The notes under the pieces: generated by a model | Told to the model about the DNA's origin: nothing | Databases searched by the model: none | What the model saw: the letters and a program-made list of their open reading frames with translations, nothing else | Shown: piece after piece, positions 31,301 to 41,285 of the stretch | Layout: the number at the start of each line of letters is the position of its first letter | How positions within the stretch are numbered: the stretch's first letter is position 1 | Translations under genes and position numbers: made by a program | NCBI RefSeq assembly: GCF_964204865.1 | Contig: NC_135258.1 | Location: forward strand, 7,555,001 to 7,619,000 | Direction: 5' to 3' | Origin: Styela clava | Lineage: Eukaryota > Chordata > Ascidiacea > Stolidobranchia > Styelidae | DNA: 64,000 bases

Positions 31301-31739
31301 TTATTTCTTTGCATCAGTTGCTACTGTATGGAAAAGATTAATTAAGGGCTGCTTTTCAGCTAAAGATCTTCAACAGATTAATTTTTTTGTTGGACTCAAA
31401 CTCTTTATCTCCCTTGGACAACATTCTTGTGATTTTGTAACAAAAACTATAAAAGAATACTCTTTGATTGGTGACAATATGACCAGTAATTTGTATAACA
31501 AAGGTGTTCAACAATACATAGACAATGACTTCCAATCTGCTGCCCGTTATTTTTGGAAAATAGTCAACAATACCAAACATCGATCAACTACACAAGTACG
31601 TTCTATTGTAATGTTGTATCACTCGATTATCAAAAATCCATCCGGATTTGATCGTTGTGTCATCAAAGGTTATTTGAGTTTGACTCAATCTCATTTTTAC
31701 AAAGGAAGACAAAAGTATCATGTTGCTGGAATACGATAA
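28395..31739 (+). CDS. Large nucleotidyltransferase-like protein with helical repeats, copy 1
   Basis: 1,114 codons in one exon from ATG 28395. The core motif GLGSLAREEITLYSDFEH has G201-S202 followed by D213 and E215. It matches the GS...D-x-D/E pattern of polymerase-beta-fold nucleotidyltransferases, closest in style to the GlnD/DUF294 group (GSxAR-E--l-SD-D). A conserved segment follows (FRWFAVIFEIIMIGLGE to about residue 350, including TPLGRQEPTKN). The C-terminal ~700 residues are alpha-helical in character, with pairs suggestive of TPR-like repeats but no strict consensus. No signal peptide or membrane segment was recognised. Substrate and role are unknown. A paralogue lies 3.6 kb downstream on the same strand. 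It could be an active enzyme or a pseudo-enzyme; the third catalytic acid was not identified. Confidence 0.8.
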   Translation: METEVEISPNEKVLAEQLKAVCTPFGDERRSKLKESTDILFEMGKLYLEKAKSSTGMKQKLDFIKCSALLHGAKVRYERILYDIKGGNEVHKFLLSMEKVLLQACGGKQCDITLSELSSHISKTFKNLRKDEKAKLRELEPLDEDLSEDEILEKQLNKIETIQHMMKENTQNYIDLMKCIAYYCMKILGDCPCSFALVGLGSLAREEITLYSDFEHIIILEEGIDDSPNYHEVKEYFRWFAVIFEIIMIGLGETIIRSVGVKSINDLYSEDKSKNWYYDSFTTSGVSFDGMVPHACSTPLGRQEPTKNRKHKVELIQPVSKMASYLTSDEEIKNGYYLKEMLIRTCFVGGNRELYDEFQSHKIAILNKEIKYDVSKNIERQITRNVNLIVTGRIVTNIARKIDVKNLFYRPITALISYWARLLEVLNNFYLTTSSSFLISEMMCNFPLTYALAVAHELRLKIYAKSGCRWFKIYTEEIFEYVSKNCATHCLTQIFVLSDNLHEKAREAMLIDKPSFENRPKTISDGKTLAQMQLARFEDAIPKLREEASLEKDLLSAKPSTDNEIGIYDLRVIEATLMAARQTNKLPPTEWINHTEIYLKEIIEDGTEHPARISFAMNLLDIVYIFQVNPKESIELNNHQFERFIGHAGTQFLMQIRFTQVMQMTICMSPAEMLEYCMEGMKKNNDICSLYGFKLGIAFAEIEMGNKVEGADKLLSLVKDLFECKCRMFGKLLTLEIVAYIFEFQMVQNLLEDAYQTLELANIIEESQIEIVNLEAVSEGILSSGLVGMCYVERGIEEQDISKEKELLLKGISFCRSPPTRERLKKSTKHYYELGIKSYIRTCLVSTELQDVPNICSLYSDALTSLKNDSFFRSYFLMVIPNLLAIFIAEENLMLVLYSISFTIDHLQSLLCHPFVISEMKSFLTKILKIVLWESVFCDPALTAIVMQAELDSNCLESLNNILSHYEENYFFASVATVWKRLIKGCFSAKDLQQINFFVGLKLFISLGQHSCDFVTKTIKEYSLIGDNMTSNLYNKGVQQYIDNDFQSAARYFWKIVNNTKHRSTTQVRSIVMLYHSIIKNPSGFDRCVIKGYLSLTQSHFYKGRQKYHVAGIR

Positions 31740-32175
31740 CTTGGAGACGCATTATTATTTGATGATATACATGTGCAGATATTGGTTTACAAACTGTGTA
31801 ATTAGAATTTTTGTGGATTTTTTAATGTCTGATTAATGTGTGTTATGTCTGGTTACCCTGATAAACAATTGAAGCTTTTCAATTTTGCAGAAGTTTGGAT
31901 TAAATTGCACCAAAAGTCTGTGATTTGTTTATACAAATATGGCTCATTTTTTCGGTATGTTTGGTTCTATCCATGTTTTGCTGTTTGCTTTGCATTTAGT
32001 GCAACAAGTCTTCAAACCATTTTGTGTTTTATTTTCAATACACTGATTATGTTATAGCCTACATATTATATTCTTTATTTGAAATACTACATATTGTTAG
32101 ATAATTAGTAATTTATTTTTTGATTTTGATTTAGAAATTTCCTATTCTGTTAGATAATTTGTACCATTGTGAAAT
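31740..32175. other. Intergenic, 3' flank of nucleotidyltransferase-like gene 1
   Basis: AT-rich sequence with no supported gene. Confidence 0.45.
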
Positions 32176-32632
32176 TACCGTATATCCTTGCATATTAGCC
32201 GAGTTTAAAACTCAAAAAAGGGCTGGAAATGCAGAAATTTCCCATTATGCTTGGTCACTATCGTATGAAGACAATTAGGACACAATTTGCTTCTAGATTT
32301 TTTGCTGTGGTCGCCCAGGATATCTCGACTATGTTAAAATAGGTTATACAATAATAATTGTAAAATATTTTCAATCAAAAAATTCATTAAAACATTAAAT
32401 ATAATAATCAAAAAATGTTTGGAAGGTGGGTGCCAGGCTGTGTGGGCTTTGTTCGAGATTAATATAATCACTAAAAATGATATTCTGAAGGTAGTGAATT
32501 GCGATATTGAATATTAAATTCAAATTGAACATCTCTGGCTTTGATATGGCATTATACGATTTGTAGGGTCGGCTTATATGCGAATTTTCACAAATTTGCT
32601 GTCTAGGGCTGTTTAAGTGAGGATATACGGTA
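32176..32632. mobile_element. ~457-bp MITE with TIR TACCGTATATCCT
   Basis: Left end TACCGTATATCCTTGCATA; the right end reverse-complemented is TACCGTATATCCTCACTTA. Just inside, both ends also share similar GCATAT(T/A)AGCCGA sequence in opposite orientation. No coding frame and no clear target duplication. Confidence 0.6.
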
Positions 32633-33040
32633 CATTTACTTTTGCCTGATAGACATATACTAACTAATCTATTTAATGATATTCTGAATTCCAGTGGAAT
32701 TCAAAGTCTGTTGTTTTTCCATATTCTTCTCTTTAAATATGGAAGGACATGTTATAATTAGTGTGTATACTTGGCACACTACAGTGCGACAATCATACAT
32801 ATGACTGTGGGATGGCTATGTTTCTCTTAGCTGCCGCCCCTGGAGCTTCCATTTCATCATTTTTGTTGTTTTCTTGGTGGATAACTGTGGAATATATTCT
32901 GTTAAGTGCACTTTTTCTAATGAACATTTTAGCTATGCTTATGAAAGATTTTCTCTGATGTCCTGGAGAAATACAGTATGCTGTTCTATATATTCTTCAC
33001 TGTAAATATGGAAAATCATTTTTTATTGAAGAGTACCTGT

Positions 33041-34970
33041 ATGTATAATTGCCAATATTTTCGAGCTTACTTTTCATTTATATATGTCTTAGCGCAACAA
33101 GTGTTAAACACAATTTCCAGTTTGAATAATTGCCAATATTTTGCAGCTTGCTTTTCATTTAAATATGTCTTAGCGCAACAAGTGTTTAACACAATTTCCA
33201 GTTTGAATAATTGCCAATATTTTCGAGCTTTTCATTTAAATATGTTTTAGCGCAACAAGTGTTTAACACAATTTCCAGTTTGAATAATTGCCAATATTTT
33301 CGAGCTTGCTTTTCATTTAAATATGTTTTAGCGCTACAAGTGTTTAACACAATTTCCAGTTTGAATAATTGCCAATATTTTGCAGCTTGCTTTTCATTTA
33401 AATATGTCTTAGCGCAACAAGTGTTTAACACAATTTCCAGTTTGAATAATTGCCAATATTTTCGAGCTTGCTTTTAATTTAAATATGTTTTAGCGCAACA
33501 AGTGTTTAACACAATTTCCAGTTTGAATAATTGCCAATATTCTCGAGCTTACTTTTCATTTAAATATGTTTTAGCGCAACAAGTGTTTAACACAATTTCC
33601 AGTTTGAATAATTGCCAATATTTTGCAGCTTGCTTTTCATTTAAATATGTCTTAGCGCAACAAGTGTTTAACACAATTTCCAGTTTGAATAATTGCCAAT
33701 ATTTTCGAGCTTGCTTTTCATTTAAATATGTTTTAGCGCTACAAGTGTTTAACACAATTTCCAGTTTGAATAATTGCCAATATTCTCGAGCTTATATTTC
33801 ATTTAAATATGTTTTAGCGCTACAAGTGTTTAACACAATTTCCAGTTTGAATAATTGCCAATATTTTCGAGCTTGCTCTTCATTTAGATATGTTGTACAA
33901 CAAGTGTTTAACACAATTTCCAGTTTGAATAATTGCCAATATTTTGCAGCTTGCTTTTCATTTAAATATGTTTTAGCGCAACAAGTGTTTAACACAATTT
34001 CCAGTTTGAATAATTGCCAATATTTTGCAGCTTACTTTTCATTTAAATATGTTTTAGCGCAACAAGTGTTTAACACAATTTCCAGTTTGAATAATTGCCA
34101 ATATTTTCGAGCTTGCTTTTCATTTAAATATGTTTTAGCGCTACAAGTGTTTAACACAATTTCCAGTTTGAATAATTGCCAATATTCTCGAGCTTACTTT
34201 TCATTTAAATATGTTTTAGCGCTACAAGTGTTTAACACAATTTCCAGTTTGAATAATTGCCAATATTTTGCAGCTTGCTTTTCATTTAAATATGTCTTAG
34301 CGCAACAAGTGTTTAACACAATTTCCAGTTTGAATAATTGCCAATATTTTCGAGCTTGCTTTTAATTTAAATATGTTTTAGCGCAACAAGTGTTTAACAC
34401 AATTTCCAGTTTGAATAATTGCCAATATTCTCGAGCTTACTTTTCATTTAAATATGTTTTAGCGCAACAAGTGTTTAACACAATTTCCAGTTTGAATAAT
34501 TGCCAATATTTTGCAGCTTGCTTTTCATTTAAATATGTCTTAGCGCAACAAGTGTTTAACACAATTTCCAGTTTGAATAATTGCCAATATTTTCGAGCTT
34601 GCTTTTCATTTAAATATGTTTTAGCGCTACAAGTGTTTAACACAATTTCCAGTTTGAATAATTGCCAATATTCTCGAGCTTACTTTTCATTTAAATATGT
34701 TTTAGCGCTACAAGTGTTTAACACAATTTCCAGTTTGAATAATTGCCAATATTTTCGAGCTTGCTCTTCATTTAGATATGTTGTACAACAAGTGTTTAAC
34801 ACAATTTCCAGTTTGAATAATTGCCAATATTTTGCAGCTTGCTTTTCATTTAAATATGTTTTAGCGCTACAAGTGTTTAACACAATTTCCAGTTTGTATA
34901 ATTGCCAATATTTTCGAGCTTGCTCTTCATTTAGATATGTTGTACAACAAGTGTTTAACACAATTTCCAC
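33041..34970. repeat. Minisatellite of 81-bp units with an 888-bp higher-order repeat
   Basis: About 24 units. A typical unit reads CAAGTGTTTAACACAATTTC, then CAGTTTGAATAATTGCC, AATATTTTCGAGCTTGC and TTTTCATTTAAATATG. Recurrent variants are TCGAG versus TGCAG, GCGCAACAA versus GCGCTACAA, and a 78-bp unit with GATATGTTGTACAACAA. The rare TTTTAATTTAAATATG variant occurs at about 33471 and 34359, 888 bp apart. That equals ten 81-bp units plus one 78-bp unit, so an eleven-unit block was duplicated. Because 81 is a multiple of three, long open frames run through on both strands; these are not proteins. Confidence 0.93.
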
Positions 34971-35376
34971 TAAAGTGGTAAAAACTTGTACTAAAATAAA
35001 ACCTGTGTCTCGTCACAGCCCAATAACCCTACAGAAAAGGCCATTACTCCGCTTATCACTATTTTCAATCTATTTCACATGATTATGGAATGTTTTATGC
35101 TATTTCCTAATCTCTGATCTATTTTAGGTGACTATGGAATGTTTTATTCTATTGATGTTGATATGCAAAAGTTTCATATAATGTGTCATATGTATTTACC
35201 ACTTTTTTTATTTCCATATGTTAGTATTTTGCCAATTCATTGCTACAGAAGAGAATATATAATAATAAGAGTAATTATCACCTAATTTGCATTTTACGTT
35301 AATTTTTTTCTCAAGGTGTACCAATAGTATTTCTTATGTAAAATATACGAGTTACTAAATAACGATTAGTTTGAAA
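34971..35376. other. 5' flank of nucleotidyltransferase-like gene 2
   Basis: AT-rich. It shows no obvious similarity to the 5' flank of gene 1, so the visible homology between the two loci begins at about the ATG. Confidence 0.45.
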
Positions 35377-38300
35377 ATGGAAACAGAAGATGAAATATCT
35401 CAAAAAGAGAAAGATTTAGCCGAACAGTTGAAGGCAGTTTGTACACCCTTCGGTGATGAAAGGCGATCAAAACTAAAGGAATCAACTGATATTTTGTTTG
35501 AAATTGGCAAGTTATATCTTGAAAAAGCAAAGTCATCAACAGAAATGAAACAAAAACTTGATTTTATAAAATGTTCTGCTTTATTACACGGTGCCAGAGT
35601 TCGATATGAAAGAATATTATATGATATAAAAGGAAAGAAGAAGGTTCATGAGCTCTTGGTTTCTTTGGATGAAATTTTATTTGTAGCTTGCAAAGGAAAT
35701 AAGTGTGATAAGAGTCTGTTTGAAATTTCTTCTGTTGTTGCTGGAAAATTTAAATATTTGAGAGAAGCTGAAAAGCAAGATTTAAACAGTTTGAGAATCA
35801 TTGATGAAAATCTTCCAGAGAATGAATGTCACCAACAACAATTAATTAAAATTGACGTGATAAAAGATTTAATGAAAAAGAACACAAAGAATTATATAAG
35901 TTTGATGAATTATATCGCTGAATATTGCCTACGGATACTTGGCAATTCTCTCTGTCCTTTTGCTATAGTCGGTTTGGGATCTTTAGCTCGCGAGGAAATA
36001 ACTTTATATTCTGATTTTGAACATGTAATAATTCTTGAAGACGGTATTGATGATTCTCCAAATTATGATGAAGTGAAGGAATATTTCAGATGGTTTGCTG
36101 TGATATTTGAGATTATTATAATTGGTTTGGGGGAGACTATAATCAGAAGTGTTGGCGTGAAGAGTATCAACGATTTGTATTCAGAAGACAAAAGCAAAAA
36201 CTGGTTTTATGATATGTTCACACCAAGTGGTATTGCATTTGATGGTATGGTTCCTCATTCATGCAATACACCACTAGGTAGACAAGAACCAACAAAAAAT
36301 CACAAGCACAAAGTTGAACTGATTCAACCTGTCAGTAAAATGGCTTCATATTTAACATCGGATGAAGACATCAAAAATGGTTACTATTTGAAAGATGTAT
36401 TGTCTCGTACTTGTTTTGTATTTGGTAACGAAGAGTTGTATTTGAATTTTAAGGAAAAATCCAGACATATCTTAGATGGCCAACCAAAACAAGAAATTGC
36501 TACTGATATTCTTAAGCATGTAAGAGAGAATGTCAACCAAGGTGTTAAATCTAAAATTCGAACACATATCAGCGCATCATATGAATTAGATAGCAAAGTC
36601 AATTTTTACAGACCGTTTGCAGTGTTGTTGGGTTACTGGGCTCGATTTTTTAAGTTGAAAGAAGAATCCAGTTTTGAAATTATCGTAAAATCAAAATTCA
36701 ATGAGACGTATCATCATCCAACCATGTATGGCTTTGCTGTTGCTTGTGAAGCAAGATTGAAGCTTTACAGTCGTTGTGAGGGAAATCGAAAGTCATCAGA
36801 AAATATTCTAAATTATATCGGTAAAAATTGTGCCATCAATTGTATATCAATTATTTTGCATCTTGCAGATTCGATAGTGAATTTGGAAAAACGTTATATA
36901 AAAGGTGAATTACTGACCCATGTTTTTCCTGGACCTTCTCCATGTCCGGGTGCATTTGATGGCTCTTCACTGTCGCTTTTATCATTAGGTTTTCTTGAAG
37001 AAGCCCGGGTTAAATTTGAACTGGAGAAATCTTTGCTTGATGAAGATCCATGGAAAGATAGGTTTCCCTATGCTGGTGTACTTCTTCCACTTGCCATTAC
37101 GTACTACCAACTTCACGATAGGTCTGAGGATGTGAATTATTTCAGAAAGGCTGAAAAAGAGATTGAGTGTTTATTAGCAATAGATGAAGATAGTTCAGAA
37201 TCTTTCCTCATTTGTACCATGTTACTGGAAATATATTTTGATTCTGAACGTTATGAAGAAGTTCTAACTCTTGTGGAAAAGTGGTTTAAAAAGGATACTG
37301 TAAAAGATAAAGGCATCACTTTCTATTTACGATTGAGGCAATTCTCAGCTATGGGATTATTAAAAAAGCCAAATGAAATGCTCAATTTTTGCTTGGGAGA
37401 AATTTCAAAGCATGAGGATGATGTTTCACAGTTGCTTTTTCAATTTGGTTCTGCTTTATTTTATATTGACTTGAAGAAAGACGTGCAAGGCAAAGATATA
37501 TTGAGCAAATTATCCGATTCTGTGATGCAAATGAGAGGTGTTCCCAAGGTGGCGGTATTGATTTTCATGTCGTTTGTTTTTAGGACTCAAATGAAGAATG
37601 ACTGGTGGGGAGATGCCTTTATGACATTAGAGAGGTCCAGAATAATACAGGAGTCGCAGATGCAATTGGTTGATGTCGCACATGCCGGTGGGGCTTTAGT
37701 ATGCCCTGATGCTGCCTTGTGCTATACTATAATAGCCAAACATTTTATGCCTGAAGCCAAAAGACCAGAAGTTCTAAACAGAGTGATCGAAATTTGCCGT
37801 CGTCCTGAAAATTTGGTAGTCTGCGTCAAGCATTACCAATATGCTCTCACCTTAATGTTGACTTTAGAGAGCCAAAACTTGGAAGTATTTGATATCAAAG
37901 CATTTAACACAGCATTATCAGAAGCACCGCATGTTGTTATAAGTGACATTACTTTACAAAGTACCGCTTTAAGAAAAGAACTTATTCTTCTTGATTATTA
38001 TCAAGAACAAATATCAAATGGAAAGATCATGGATATTTTTCCCTTGGTTATTTCATTTCTTCACACGTTTAATTTCAATCTTTCCCACCCTTTGCTATCT
38101 GTCAGTATAAATGCACTTTTCATTTCTCTCATAGATGCCTTGGCATTGTTGATATGTCCAGGCGATGGCCAACAAGTAATAAACAGCTTTAATGTTTGCT
38201 TTTGTGTTGAACGACTGCAAGTTTTTCAAATATTTTATGATACATTAATGCTGGAATTAAAACATGAATTAAACCACAGTTCAAATTTCTTTTGGAAAAA

Positions 38301-38667
38301 AGTGCGATCACACCTAACTGTCAATAAACAATACATTTATAAATTGTTGAATCTTGTTATCAAAGCTGTGTCTATTGATAAATGGGGCCAAACTCAAAAA
38401 ATGATAGAGGATTATGCTAATAGGATACTAATAACTGGTCCCAGTGACCCTATTGAATCTAAATACAATTTTGCTATTGCTAATTACCATGTATGCAATT
38501 TTCCTGTTGCTGCAAAATGCTTGTGGGAGGTTATTTGTCAGGTAAAAAAAGGTGACATTCTCCACATTAGAGCTATTGTAACTCTACTGTTTGCTGTAAT
38601 ATTGCACATGAGATCATTTGGCTATATGGTAGATTTTGGCCCAAAGTATATTTCATTGTGCCTGTAA
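35377..38667 (+). CDS. Large nucleotidyltransferase-like protein with helical repeats, copy 2
   Basis: 1,096 codons in one exon. I chose ATG 35377 because it matches the start of copy 1 (METE-EIS); the in-frame TTG at 35371 is not needed. The motif GLGSLAREEITLYSDFEH is identical to copy 1 at the same residues (G201, S202, D213, E215). The first ~80 residues and ~199-350 are nearly the same as copy 1 even in silent sites, while residues ~85-190 and the C-terminal helical-repeat part are strongly diverged. Function unknown. The open frame and conserved motif argue for a working gene rather than a relic. Confidence 0.8.
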   Translation: METEDEISQKEKDLAEQLKAVCTPFGDERRSKLKESTDILFEIGKLYLEKAKSSTEMKQKLDFIKCSALLHGARVRYERILYDIKGKKKVHELLVSLDEILFVACKGNKCDKSLFEISSVVAGKFKYLREAEKQDLNSLRIIDENLPENECHQQQLIKIDVIKDLMKKNTKNYISLMNYIAEYCLRILGNSLCPFAIVGLGSLAREEITLYSDFEHVIILEDGIDDSPNYDEVKEYFRWFAVIFEIIIIGLGETIIRSVGVKSINDLYSEDKSKNWFYDMFTPSGIAFDGMVPHSCNTPLGRQEPTKNHKHKVELIQPVSKMASYLTSDEDIKNGYYLKDVLSRTCFVFGNEELYLNFKEKSRHILDGQPKQEIATDILKHVRENVNQGVKSKIRTHISASYELDSKVNFYRPFAVLLGYWARFFKLKEESSFEIIVKSKFNETYHHPTMYGFAVACEARLKLYSRCEGNRKSSENILNYIGKNCAINCISIILHLADSIVNLEKRYIKGELLTHVFPGPSPCPGAFDGSSLSLLSLGFLEEARVKFELEKSLLDEDPWKDRFPYAGVLLPLAITYYQLHDRSEDVNYFRKAEKEIECLLAIDEDSSESFLICTMLLEIYFDSERYEEVLTLVEKWFKKDTVKDKGITFYLRLRQFSAMGLLKKPNEMLNFCLGEISKHEDDVSQLLFQFGSALFYIDLKKDVQGKDILSKLSDSVMQMRGVPKVAVLIFMSFVFRTQMKNDWWGDAFMTLERSRIIQESQMQLVDVAHAGGALVCPDAALCYTIIAKHFMPEAKRPEVLNRVIEICRRPENLVVCVKHYQYALTLMLTLESQNLEVFDIKAFNTALSEAPHVVISDITLQSTALRKELILLDYYQEQISNGKIMDIFPLVISFLHTFNFNLSHPLLSVSINALFISLIDALALLICPGDGQQVINSFNVCFCVERLQVFQIFYDTLMLELKHELNHSSNFFWKKVRSHLTVNKQYIYKLLNLVIKAVSIDKWGQTQKMIEDYANRILITGPSDPIESKYNFAIANYHVCNFPVAAKCLWEVICQVKKGDILHIRAIVTLLFAVILHMRSFGYMVDFGPKYISLCL

Positions 38668-38887
38668 CAATTTTGATTTTATTGGCCCTTTGTGTTGCAA
38701 ATATTTATTTAACAGTTAACAATTATGAAATATTTCCATTCAATCCATATATGCAACTCTTTAGAACAAGTTATTCCTATGTGATCAAGTACAATTTGTT
38801 CCCAGTGTAATACTTTGTCAATAGCAATATTTTTCTTTTTAGAAATGTATATGTAATATTAAAGACCACTCGTATTGGATATTGAAA
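38668..38887. other. Short intergenic gap
   Basis: About 220 bp between copy 2 and CEP55 on the same strand. No promoter element was recognised. Confidence 0.4.
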
Positions 38888-40171
38888 ATGTCCCAACGTA
38901 ATTCGAATACGCCTTTGGACGTTAACAAACAACCAAAGAAACCTGCACCTCCGATCCCCACACCCAGGAATGCTTCATGTTCACCACTCTCAGGTAATGC
39001 AAATGGAATCACTGTCAGAAAGCAGAAAACGCCAAGACAAACAAAAAGTGAAGATGCAGCAAAGGTGATTAAAATGAATGGGGAAATTTTAAGATATCGA
39101 AAAAATCTTCAAGAAGGTTTTAAAAATTCAAATAATGTGAATGATAATTCACAACAAAAAGATGCTGATTTGATAAAAGTCGATGAAATTCAAACATTAA
39201 AAAAAGATTTGCAAGATTTATTAGAGAAGAATACTCAATGGCAAGTATACAATGAGCAAAGGGAAGATTATGTACGAAGTTTGCATGAAAAGTATAATAC
39301 TTTGCAACACCAATGTCATCATATGCATGAAAGAATTGCTTCATTAACAGACAATCCAAATCAGTTATCTGAGCAGCAACGAAAATATTATGATGGCCTG
39401 CTAGTGGAAGCACGGCAGCATCTTCAAGTGAGTCGTGACGAAGCGACACAATGGAAACAAGAGTTGGAAATAGCTAGCAAGAAATTTGAAGATGAAAAAC
39501 TCAAGCTAAGAAGGGAATTAGAACATTGGAGAGTCAAATATGATCGAGAAAGAAATGCAAATATGAGTTTACAAAAGGAAATGGAAAGACACAAAAAACA
39601 GAATTACGATAGTTACAACAAAGAAAACTTGGATGAAATATCAATACTGAAAATGGAAATGGGAAAATGTAGGGAAGACTTCAAACTAGAACGCCAGAGG
39701 AGAGAAGATATTGAAAGAAGATTAAATGGCCTTCAAAAGAAATTTAGAGATTCAGAAATTTCCTCCCAAAAGAAAAGATCTGATCATTTGATGGAGTATG
39801 AACGTGATAGAACATACATTCCTAATACATCTCATGATGCTGCACGAAATTGTCACGTTTCTCCACCTAAAGTTAAAAAAATTACAATCAGTCATGAAAA
39901 ATCGCAAAGTAGGATGCATAAAGAACGAAAATCTTATCCTGCAGAACCTTTACCATATTCTTCTAGACATGAGAGACCACACAAGGAAAGGTCAACGACA
40001 AAAAGGGAAGACAGAACCGGAAAATTGAAGCAAAATAAAAAATTAAATCAAACTTATAGTGAGTTTGGACATCATCATGCTGCTGAGGAATTAAAATGTC
40101 CGAATTGTGGGAAAGTATATGGGGTAGAGGAACATGAGTTTTTATTGATACACATTGATTCTTGTGTGTAG
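38888..40171 (+). CDS. CEP55: Centrosomal protein of 55 kDa orthologue (CEP55)
   Basis: 427 codons in one exon. ATG 38888 is used; the in-frame TTG at 38882 is not. CEP55 is a midbody scaffold that recruits ALIX and TSG101/ESCRT in cytokinetic abscission. The protein is almost all coiled coil after a basic, proline-rich N-terminus. NTQWQVYNEQREDYVRSLHE (residues ~115-134) matches the conserved WQVY-QRE-YV segment of CEP55. The C-terminus ends in a zinc finger, C404-x2-C407 ... H422-x3-C426 (CPNCGKVYGVEEHEFLLIHI), as in vertebrate CEP55. Length is close to the human 464. NEMO/optineurin-type adaptors share the finger type, but the WQVY segment favours CEP55. It is intronless, unlike the vertebrate gene. 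Confidence 0.85.
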   Translation: MSQRNSNTPLDVNKQPKKPAPPIPTPRNASCSPLSGNANGITVRKQKTPRQTKSEDAAKVIKMNGEILRYRKNLQEGFKNSNNVNDNSQQKDADLIKVDEIQTLKKDLQDLLEKNTQWQVYNEQREDYVRSLHEKYNTLQHQCHHMHERIASLTDNPNQLSEQQRKYYDGLLVEARQHLQVSRDEATQWKQELEIASKKFEDEKLKLRRELEHWRVKYDRERNANMSLQKEMERHKKQNYDSYNKENLDEISILKMEMGKCREDFKLERQRREDIERRLNGLQKKFRDSEISSQKKRSDHLMEYERDRTYIPNTSHDAARNCHVSPPKVKKITISHEKSQSRMHKERKSYPAEPLPYSSRHERPHKERSTTKREDRTGKLKQNKKLNQTYSEFGHHHAAEELKCPNCGKVYGVEEHEFLLIHIDSCV

Positions 40172-41285
40172 CACTCCTTACTCATACACTATATAGTTCC
40201 ATTCTCAACTAAAAATGTAGCTGCGTGCCACAATCATTTTAGTACCACATTCATAAATTCATAGCTATGTCAATAATAGAAAAGAAGTTGGATTACCAAT
40301 CAATAATTGCTTCTTGATGCAGATGATTAGAAAATATTTATCATAGCTTTGCCGGATAAAATATTGCTTGAACCAAAAGCTACTCGTAGTATGGATAAAA
40401 AAAGTTAGAAGTAATAGAATTTAAATTTGTATAAATCCTAGAAAGAAACAAAGTATGTAATCTTTATTTCATGTGTCATCAAGACGAGTCTTGATTTGTG
40501 TATTTCAGTAGCTTCCTTCTTCGCAGAGGGTAACTGATTCAAATCCTGAATCCAAATCATAAGTTCACCTTGTATAAGGGATGGTTCCGGACTTCTTTGC
40601 ATACAACATGCTTCATTTTTTTTTTGCAAAAAATAATACAGTTCGGGTATTAATATTTATTCTCCGTATGAATAAAATAAGGTAAAATTTTGAAATTGCA
40701 AAAATGATTTATTTGTTACACTGCATTTTTGGTGTTTGTACTTGTTCTGATGTTTATTTTAACTTGGATTGAGTTTTTCAGGATTTTTTTTATTCAGAGT
40801 ATTGCTGTCTTGTTGTTTTAAAAGATCGCAAACACTTTGTTCACATTTTTATTTCTGTTTCGAGAATTTTACCGCACTTTTTTTGCTGCTTTTGTTAAGT
40901 TTCATATTTGCTAAGACAGGGGTCACCGTTGTTGTTTCTTTTATATGTGAAATTTTACTGTTTTATTCCATATTTAGCATAAACGCTGCCAATTCTTCAC
41001 TGCCTTTTTTATTACAAATACATTTGCAATGAATATTTTGAGACCACCTGTAGATTTAGATAATGAAAAATTTGAATACATGATTTTTGGTGTTATCTAC
41101 TTGGTTCATTTTTACCTTGTCCAGAAAACAACTCGATGGGATGTTTTGATTTTCTGGTGGAGGAAAAATAAAAATGTTACTTTAGATTTATTATATATTT
41201 GGTAGAATTTTTATTTGAATTAAGTCACTGAAAATATTATTTTATATCTTTGTATTCAGTCAAAAATATAATAAAATTATTGGTC
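40172..41285. other. Intergenic region between CEP55 and CBLL1
   Basis: AT-rich, with poly-T tracts. No supported gene. A B-box-like GATTCAAATCC occurs near 40530 but without a complete tRNA-like fold. Confidence 0.4.

Noticed and set aside
33502-34365. 287-codon repeat protein
   Set aside because: It is the 81-bp minisatellite read in a stop-free frame; the opposite strand is equally open, and no start context or non-repeat domain exists.
34390-35082. 230-codon repeat protein
   Set aside because: Same minisatellite artefact running out into the flank of the next gene.
40520-40545. tRNA-like B box
   Set aside because: GATTCAAATCC alone; no matching A box or cloverleaf could be formed by eye.
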